Assembly: GCA_016793185.1 (NCBI GenBank)
Contig: JAEUIK010000608.1
Coordinates: 1 to 8,610 of the forward strand
DNA length: 8,610 nucleotides
Direction: 5' to 3'
DNA from: Planctomycetaceae bacterium
GTDB taxonomy: Bacteria; Planctomycetota; Planctomycetia; Pirellulales; JAEUIK01
The notes beneath the pieces are model-generated. The model made no database searches. It saw nothing but the letters and a program-made list of their open reading frames with translations, and was not told the origin of the DNA. Shown one piece after another: positions 4,652-8,610 of the stretch; the first letter of the stretch is position 1, and each line of letters opens with the position of its first letter. Both the position numbers and the translations under genes were made by a program.

Positions 4652-6367
4652 CTACGGCTGCAGTTCCGCGGCCGCGGGTTTCGCGTCGACGGCCGTGCGG
4701 CGATTTGATTCGGCCGACGGTGGCTTGTCGACTCCCGGCGCCGGGGCGATGTCGCTCACCGCGCCGTTCGTCGCCGCCGGATTGACGGCCGCTTCGGCCG
4801 CCTCGCTCGTCGGCCGCCAGTCGAGCTTCAGCTTTGTTCGAAAAACTTCCTCGAAAAACTCGCTGCGGCGGTGGGCCCCCCACAGGTCGACGTCGGGAAG
4901 CTGATCGGCCACCAGGCGCATCTCGATCTCGCGCGCCTTGTGGCGGACCTCGACCCCCTGCACCTGCTGGCTGTGGCTCCGATCGAAGCCCCCCGCCAAG
5001 CGCAAGATGGCCGCGCGCTGGCGCACGCGCTGCTGATCCTTGCGCGCCAGGTGCCGGAAGTTGTCGTGCTTCTTCTTCGGCGTCGAGCCGCGGTGGTAGC
5101 GGACCACGTTGGCGATCAGCTCCAGCTCGTGCGGCTGAAAGCCGGGCAGCCGGCTATTGAGGATCAGGTGATAACTGTGCTTGTGGTGGCGGTCGTAGTT
5201 GATCAGGTATCCGACGTCCTGCAGCTGCGCGGCCGCTTCGACGATGGCCTGGTCTTCGGGCGTCAGGCCGAAGCGTTCGGCCAACTGTTCGCAGAGCGAC
5301 ACGGCCAACCGCGCGACCTGCTCGCAGTGCGGTTGATCGACGCCGCAGCGGGCTGCGAAGCGGCGAATCTCGGCCCCCCGGTCGTGGGTGGTTCGCCCGA
5401 CGCCGCCGAGCGAATCGTCGACCATCGTCAGCAGCAGGCCGTCGCGCACGCCCCCCGCGTGGACGTGCACCACGTTGATCTGGAAACGCCGCATCACGGC
5501 GTCGATGATCGCCAGCCCGGCCACGATGATATCCACCCGGTCGGGGCTCAGCCCGGGCACGGCGCGCCGGGCTTTCGGCGTCAGCTTGCGCAAGCGGTCC
5601 CAGAGGTGATGCACCTCGGCGCGGGTCACCTGGTAGCCGCGGACGGGGAGATCGCTTTGCCCTTTCGAGGCCATCACGATGGCCGCCAGCGAGGTGAAGG
5701 TTCCGCCCGAGCCGATCAGCATCGACGGCACGAACAACGGCTTCCGGGTGTGCTTGCGGAGCAGGCGGTCGATCCCTTCCATCTGCTTGACCGAGTCCTC
5801 GTCGGTCAGCGTCTGGCCGCCGCCGTAGAGCTCGCTCATCCGCACAGTTCCGAGCGGGGTCGTGTAGACCGCCTCGATCAGCTTGTTCGAAGCGAGCACG
5901 ATCTCGGTGCTTCCCCCGCCGATGTCGACGACGCAGACGTTCTTGCCTTCGAGATCGAAGGCCCTGAGGACGCCGTAGAACGCGAGCCGGGCTTCTTCGC
6001 CGGCGCTGACCACGTCGATCGTGAGGCCGACTTCCTCCAGCGCCCGGCGGCAGAATTCGGGCCCATCCACGGCTTCGCGCACGGCGCAGGTGGCGATCGC
6101 GCGCACTTCGCGGACCTGGTAGCCCGCCGCGATCTGGGTCATCCGCCGCAGCGCCTGGATCGAGGCTTCAACGGCCCCCGGATCGAGGCGCCCGGTGGAG
6201 CTGAGGTTCTTGCCGAGGCGCGTCGCATCCTTCTCGTCGTCGAGGATGCGGTATTTCCCGTCGCGGAGTCCTTCGGCGACGATCAGGCGGATGCTGTTGG
6301 TGCCAATGTCGATCGCGGCCAGGCGCGGATTGAGATCGGGCGAGAGGTAGTACTGTTTGTTTTCCAT
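4652..6367 (-). CDS. ppx: Ppx/GppA family phosphatase with HD-like C-terminal domain
   Basis: A 571-residue cytosolic enzyme of the exopolyphosphatase / pppGpp phosphohydrolase family, which acts in polyphosphate turnover or the stringent response. The ASKHA domain has the phosphate-1 loop AAIDIGTNSIRL (17-28), SAGEEARLAF (121-130) with the catalytic-type Glu pair 124-125, and the phosphate-2 loop VVDIGGGSTEI (147-157). The C-terminal HD-like domain (about 340-500) contains His347, LQDVG (382-386), a HHKHSYH segment (394-400) and VRYHR (422-426), as in full-length Ppx. The first residue of the usual HD or HE pair is Gln383. The last about 50 residues are an Ala/Pro-rich, probably disordered tail. 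The ATG at 6367 sits 16 residues before the first loop and lacks a clear Shine-Dalgarno site. Sequence alone does not separate Ppx from GppA, so the symbol is provisional. Confidence 0.93.
   Translation of the reverse strand: MENKQYYLSPDLNPRLAAIDIGTNSIRLIVAEGLRDGKYRILDDEKDATRLGKNLSSTGRLDPGAVEASIQALRRMTQIAAGYQVREVRAIATCAVREAVDGPEFCRRALEEVGLTIDVVSAGEEARLAFYGVLRAFDLEGKNVCVVDIGGGSTEIVLASNKLIEAVYTTPLGTVRMSELYGGGQTLTDEDSVKQMEGIDRLLRKHTRKPLFVPSMLIGSGGTFTSLAAIVMASKGQSDLPVRGYQVTRAEVHHLWDRLRKLTPKARRAVPGLSPDRVDIIVAGLAIIDAVMRRFQINVVHVHAGGVRDGLLLTMVDDSLGGVGRTTHDRGAEIRRFAARCGVDQPHCEQVARLAVSLCEQLAERFGLTPEDQAIVEAAAQLQDVGYLINYDRHHKHSYHLILNSRLPGFQPHELELIANVVRYHRGSTPKKKHDNFRHLARKDQQRVRQRAAILRLAGGFDRSHSQQVQGVEVRHKAREIEMRLVADQLPDVDLWGAHRRSEFFEEVFRTKLKLDWRPTSEAAEAAVNPAATNGAVSDIAPAPGVDKPPSAESNRRTAVDAKPAAAELQP
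4666..4677. repeat. 12-base GC palindrome at the 3' ends of nnrD and ppx
   Basis: CCGCGGCCGCGG is fully self-complementary and lies 30 bases past the nnrD stop, inside the last codons of the convergent phosphatase gene. It is followed by GTTT on the plus strand. It might aid termination of nnrD, but there is no real T-run, and such GC palindromes also arise by chance in GC-rich coding sequence. Confidence 0.3.
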
Positions 6368-6478
6368 GCGACCCAGCGCGGGACGAACGTTTCGCGGCGA
6401 GGCGCGGGGCCCGGGCGAGCTCCGTCGCCGCTGCCGCTACCCGCCTAAAGATAGCACAAACAGCCCATCGCCGTCGAA

Positions 6479-6521
6479 GCCCCGCTCATGTGGTGCGTAA
6501 CCGCACGGTCGAAGCGGGGGC
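6479..6521. repeat. Nested inverted repeats just upstream of the ribF promoter
   Basis: An outer pair, CCCCGCT (6480-6486) with AGCGGGG (6513-6519), encloses an inner perfect pair, GTGCG (6493-6497) with CGCAC (6502-6506), around a TAAC loop. GTCGAAGC also occurs as a direct repeat at 6473-6480 and 6508-6515, overlapping both outer arms. The element ends three bases before the -35 box of the proposed ribF promoter and lies in the region shared with the divergent ppx gene. An operator or activator site is more likely than an RNA structure, because it lies upstream of the expected ribF transcript. No FMN-riboswitch core sequences are seen. Confidence 0.5.
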
Positions 6522-6523
6522 AT

Positions 6524-6552
6524 TTGACCCCCCGCCAGGTGCGAGGAATAAT
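6524..6552 (+). promoter_or_regulatory. Sigma70-type promoter of ribF
   Basis: TTGACC (6524-6529) and AATAAT (6547-6552) are separated by exactly 17 bases. Each matches five of six bases of the TTGACA and TATAAT consensus. Transcription would begin near 6559, about 46 bases before the GTG start of ribF. This is the best promoter in the window. It also argues against the upstream ATG at 6488 as the ribF start, since that lies before the promoter. Confidence 0.65.
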
Positions 6553-6604
6553 CGCCTTTCCAGCGAGCCCCCCACCAGCCCTGCAACCTCCTGCGACCCG
6601 ACCC

Positions 6605-7531
6605 GTGAAGCTGATTCGCGACCTGGCCCAATTACCCGACGAGCTGCGCGGCGGGGCTGTCGCCATCGGAAACTTCGACGGAGTGCACCGCGGACATGCG
6701 CGGATCGTCGAGCGCCTGATCGCGCAAGCCCGGCGCGTGGGGGGCCCCGCCGTGGTGTTCACCTTCGATCCGCACCCGGTGAGGCTGTTGCGCCCCGAGT
6801 CGGCGCCTCCCCCACTCACCTGGACCGATCGCAAGGCGCAGTTGCTTGTCGAGCTGGGGATCGATTCGATGATCGCTTACCCCACCGACGAACCGCTGCT
6901 GCGGCTCACGGCGCGCGAATTCTTCGACGAGATCGTGCGCGGACGCCTCGACGCCCGAGCGATGGTCGAGGGCCCCAACTTCTTTTTCGGGCGGGATCGG
7001 AGCGGCACCATCGAGGTGCTGCGCGAGTTCACCGCCGCCGCCGGCATGCAGCTCGAGGTCGTCGAGCCCGTCGTGATCGATGGCGATTACGTCTCGAGCT
7101 CGCGCGTCCGCAAGTTGATCGCGGCGGGGGATGTCGCCGGGGCCTGCCATCTCCTCACACGGCCGTATCGGATCCGCGGGATGGTTGCGCACGGCGCGGG
7201 GCGCGGCGCGAAGTTGGGCTTTCCCACCGCGAACGTCGAGGCCATCGACACGCTGCTGCCCGCCTTGGGGGTCTATGCGGGGATCGCCTGGGTGGGGGGC
7301 CGCGGCTGGCCGGCGGCCATCAACATCGGCCCGAACCCCACCTTCGGCGAGCATGCGCACAAGGTCGAGGTGCACTTGCTGGACTGGCACGACTCGCTCT
7401 ATGGGGAGCCGCTGGAGGTCGATTTTGTCGCGCACCTGCGCGCCATTCAGAAGTTCGCCGGAATCGACGAACTCCGGGCGCAACTGGCGCGCGACCTGGC
7501 GGCGACCCGCGCGGCCGTGTCCACCCCGTGA
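6605..7531 (+). CDS. ribF: Bifunctional riboflavin kinase / FAD synthetase RibF
   Basis: A 308-residue cytosolic enzyme that phosphorylates riboflavin to FMN and then adenylates FMN to FAD. The N-terminal nucleotidyltransferase domain has GNFDGVHRGH (22-31), FDPHP (54-58), GPNFFFGRDRSG (123-134) and SSSRVR (164-169). The C-terminal riboflavin kinase domain (about 185-305) has GRGAKLGFPTANVE (199-212), NIGPNPTFG (240-248), VEVHLLDW (254-261) and LYGE (265-268). The length is typical. The start is taken as the GTG at 6605, where family similarity begins (MKLIRDL) and which lies 46 bases after the expected transcript start. The frame is open to an ATG at 6488, but that would add a Pro-rich stretch and lies before the promoter. 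No Shine-Dalgarno site is evident. It is divergent from the Ppx/GppA gene and 123 bases before the DHH phosphoesterase gene. Confidence 0.95.
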   Translation: MKLIRDLAQLPDELRGGAVAIGNFDGVHRGHARIVERLIAQARRVGGPAVVFTFDPHPVRLLRPESAPPPLTWTDRKAQLLVELGIDSMIAYPTDEPLLRLTAREFFDEIVRGRLDARAMVEGPNFFFGRDRSGTIEVLREFTAAAGMQLEVVEPVVIDGDYVSSSRVRKLIAAGDVAGACHLLTRPYRIRGMVAHGAGRGAKLGFPTANVEAIDTLLPALGVYAGIAWVGGRGWPAAINIGPNPTFGEHAHKVEVHLLDWHDSLYGEPLEVDFVAHLRAIQKFAGIDELRAQLARDLAATRAAVSTP

Positions 7532-7570
7532 AGCGGCGCGACCCCGACAACACCACTCCGGTTTACACGC

Positions 7571-7576
7571 TACAAT
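7571..7576 (+). promoter_or_regulatory. Candidate -10 box of the nrnA-like gene
   Basis: TACAAT, in the context GCTACAATG, matches five of six -10 consensus bases and resembles the boxes before larB and nnrD. It lies 40 bases after the ribF stop and 78 bases before the GTG start of the next gene, implying a leader of about 70 bases. No clear -35 hexamer is seen at 16-18 bases. Confidence 0.4.
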
Positions 7577-7608
7577 GAAGGATTACGGTCGCAGCGGAAA
7601 GCGCGCAG

Positions 7609-7620
7609 GGGCGCGCGCCC
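7609..7620. repeat. GC palindrome in the leader of the nrnA-like gene
   Basis: GGGCGCGCGCCC is fully self-complementary and sits between the candidate -10 box and the start codon. There is no T-run after it, so it is not a standard terminator for ribF. It could slow translation or be incidental. Confidence 0.3.
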
Positions 7621-7638
7621 GGCCCTGACCGACGACAC

Positions 7639-7643
7639 GGGAG
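7639..7643 (+). promoter_or_regulatory. Possible Shine-Dalgarno site of the nrnA-like gene
   Basis: GGGAG lies 11 bases before the GTG at 7655, a little further than ideal. It is the only such site near the beginning of the conserved protein. Confidence 0.4.
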
Positions 7644-7654
7644 ACCCGGCCATC

Positions 7655-8610
7655 GTGCCCTCAACAGCGAAGTCCCCAACGCTCGCAACGATCACCCCGG
7701 CCGCCATTGATTGGCCTCGCTTCGTCGAGCTGATTCGGGGATGCCAATCGTTCGTCCTCACCAGCCATATCCGCCCCGATTGCGACGCCCTGGGGAGCGA
7801 GCTGGGCATGGCTGGCATCCTCGCCGCGCTCGGCAAGGAGGTCCGGATCGTCAACGGGCAGAAAACGCCGCCCAATCTGGCCTGGATTGATCCGCAGCAG
7901 CGCATTCTGGCACTGGATAGCGACGTCAGCCTGGAGGATCTCGATTCGGCCGACGCCGTGTTCGTGCTCGACACCAGCGCTTGGGCGCAGCTTGGCCCGA
8001 TGGGGGATGCGCTCCGCCGCGCGCGCGGCAAGAAGCTCGTGCTCGATCACCATGTCAGCTCCGACGACCTGGGGGCCGAGTACTTCAAGGATCCGACCAT
8101 CGAGGCGACGGGGCGTCTGGTCTTCGAGGCGGCCCAGCAGTTGGGCGTTTCCCTGACGCCCGAGATCGCGACTCCGCTGTTTGCGGCCCTGGCGACCGAT
8201 ACCGGCTGGTTCCGCTTCGGCTCGACGCGGGGAGATACCTATCGCGTGGCGGGCCAACTGGTCGACGCGGGCGCCAGCCCTCCGGCCATCTGGAAAAACT
8301 TGTACGAGGACGACACCCTGGCGCGCGTCCGCCTGATGGGACGGATCCTCGAGCGGACGACGACCGAGCTCGACGGCCGGTTCGTCTACACCTGGGTCGA
8401 GCTGCGCGACTTCGACGAGGTGGGCGCGCTCCCGTCGGACACCGAAGACATCATCAACATGACGCTGCAGATCGGCGGAACCCAGGTCGCGGTGATTCTG
8501 GTCGAGCTCCGCTCCGGCGGCGTGAAGGTCAGTTTCCGCAGCCGTGCGGCGGCGGTCGATTGCAGCCGCCTGGCCGAGCAGTTCCAGGGAGGTGGTCACA
8601 AGGCGGCCGC
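7655..8610 (+). CDS. nrnA: NrnA-like DHH/DHHA1 phosphoesterase (oligoribonuclease / pAp phosphatase), 3' end missing
   Basis: The frame runs open from a GTG at 7655 to the right edge, giving 318 visible residues without a stop. It is a DHH-superfamily phosphoesterase. NrnA relatives degrade short oligoribonucleotides and/or remove the 3' phosphate of pAp, in the cytosol with manganese. The DHH domain has SHIRPDCDALGSELG (37-51; His38, Asp42, Asp44), LDTS (105-108; Asp106), the signature DHH (131-133) and TDTGWFRF (181-188; Asp182). The C-terminal DHHA1 substrate-binding domain reaches the GGGHKAA motif (312-318) exactly where the window ends, so only about 10-30 residues should be missing. 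The GTG start is supported by GGGAG 11 bases before it; no in-frame ATG precedes the conserved part. It follows ribF by 123 bases and probably has its own promoter. Which substrate dominates cannot be told from sequence. Confidence 0.93.
   Translation, partial: MPSTAKSPTLATITPAAIDWPRFVELIRGCQSFVLTSHIRPDCDALGSELGMAGILAALGKEVRIVNGQKTPPNLAWIDPQQRILALDSDVSLEDLDSADAVFVLDTSAWAQLGPMGDALRRARGKKLVLDHHVSSDDLGAEYFKDPTIEATGRLVFEAAQQLGVSLTPEIATPLFAALATDTGWFRFGSTRGDTYRVAGQLVDAGASPPAIWKNLYEDDTLARVRLMGRILERTTTELDGRFVYTWVELRDFDEVGALPSDTEDIINMTLQIGGTQVAVILVELRSGGVKVSFRSRAAAVDCSRLAEQFQGGGHKAA

Noticed and set aside
4871..6448. A 525-codon open frame on the plus strand, fully antisense to the Ppx/GppA gene
   Set aside because: Its translation is low in recognisable motifs and rich in Asp, Arg, His, Ala and Leu, as expected for the mirror frame of a GC-rich gene. 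The minus-strand protein has all family motifs.
6448..6456. Minus-strand TGCTATCTT as an extended -10 promoter for the Ppx/GppA gene
   Set aside because: The -10 match is modest and the -35 position reads CGACGG. It is possible but too weak to list as a feature.
6559..6604. FMN riboswitch in the ribF leader
   Set aside because: The expected leader is only about 46 bases, and none of the conserved FMN riboswitch core segments is present there or in the 6368-6604 region.
6490..7578. A 362-codon plus-strand frame overlapping ribF, and a 261-codon frame (2809-3594) overlapping larB
   Set aside because: Both are Arg/Gly/Ala-rich out-of-frame readings of recognised genes, without conserved motifs.
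7595..7625. GC-rich hairpin after ribF as a rho-independent terminator
   Set aside because: The stem is strong but is followed by CCGGCCC, with no T-run.
7575..7628. A 17-codon small reading frame beginning with ATG inside the GCTACAATG box
   Set aside because: Its ATG overlaps the proposed -10 element, so it would lie before the transcript start. It has no Shine-Dalgarno site and a basic, low-complexity product.
7661..8599. A 312-codon minus-strand open frame over the nrnA-like gene
   Set aside because: It is the shadow of a well-conserved DHH phosphoesterase on the plus strand. No motif or start context supports it.
1..8610. Mobile elements, CRISPR, tRNA/rRNA, phage or defence genes, or a new multi-gene system
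   Set aside because: I looked on both strands for transposase motifs, terminal inverted repeats, regularly spaced repeats and tRNA-like folds, and saw none. The genes are recognisable housekeeping, cofactor and regulatory families, so claiming a new system would not be supported.

Overview
The window is a GC-rich (about two-thirds G+C by eye), densely coded piece of bacterial chromosome carrying housekeeping and cofactor genes. Several things suggest a planctomycete, probably of the Pirellulales type: the style of the AccB, Ppx/GppA and RibF sequences, the frequent lack of clear Shine-Dalgarno sites, GTG/TTG starts, and short GCTACA(A/C)T boxes just upstream of genes. This is an inference from gene style; there is no rRNA or other marker here.

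Layout from left to right. On the minus strand lie the first three codons of accC (biotin carboxylase, running off the left edge), accB (the biotin carrier protein of acetyl-CoA carboxylase), and an M24B Xaa-Pro peptidase upstream of accB. A gene-free stretch of about 370 bases with several palindromes and direct repeats follows. It separates the peptidase from a divergent GntR/FCD-type regulator. Next on the plus strand come larB (nickel-pincer cofactor synthesis) and nnrD (ADP-dependent NAD(P)H-hydrate dehydratase). Each has a -10-like box so close to its ATG that a nearly leaderless mRNA is expected. nnrD converges, with a 15-base gap, on a minus-strand Ppx/GppA phosphatase. Divergent from that is ribF (riboflavin kinase/FAD synthetase), behind a very good sigma70-type promoter. 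Last is an nrnA-like DHH phosphoesterase, cut by the right edge within its GGGH motif.

How the genes work together. accB and accC act in one enzyme, the first step of fatty acid synthesis. larB and nnrD both handle nicotinamide-nucleotide chemistry: LarB consumes nicotinic acid adenine dinucleotide, and NnrD repairs hydrated NAD(P)H. ribF makes FMN and FAD, while ppx and nrnA hydrolyse polyphosphate or (p)ppGpp and nanoRNA or pAp. I see no mobile element, CRISPR array, tRNA, rRNA or defence or secretion cassette, and no convincing new multi-gene system. The observations most worth a second look are the regulatory architecture (leaderless-type starts, the ribF promoter with its nested palindrome, the repeats before the GntR gene) and the context of larB.
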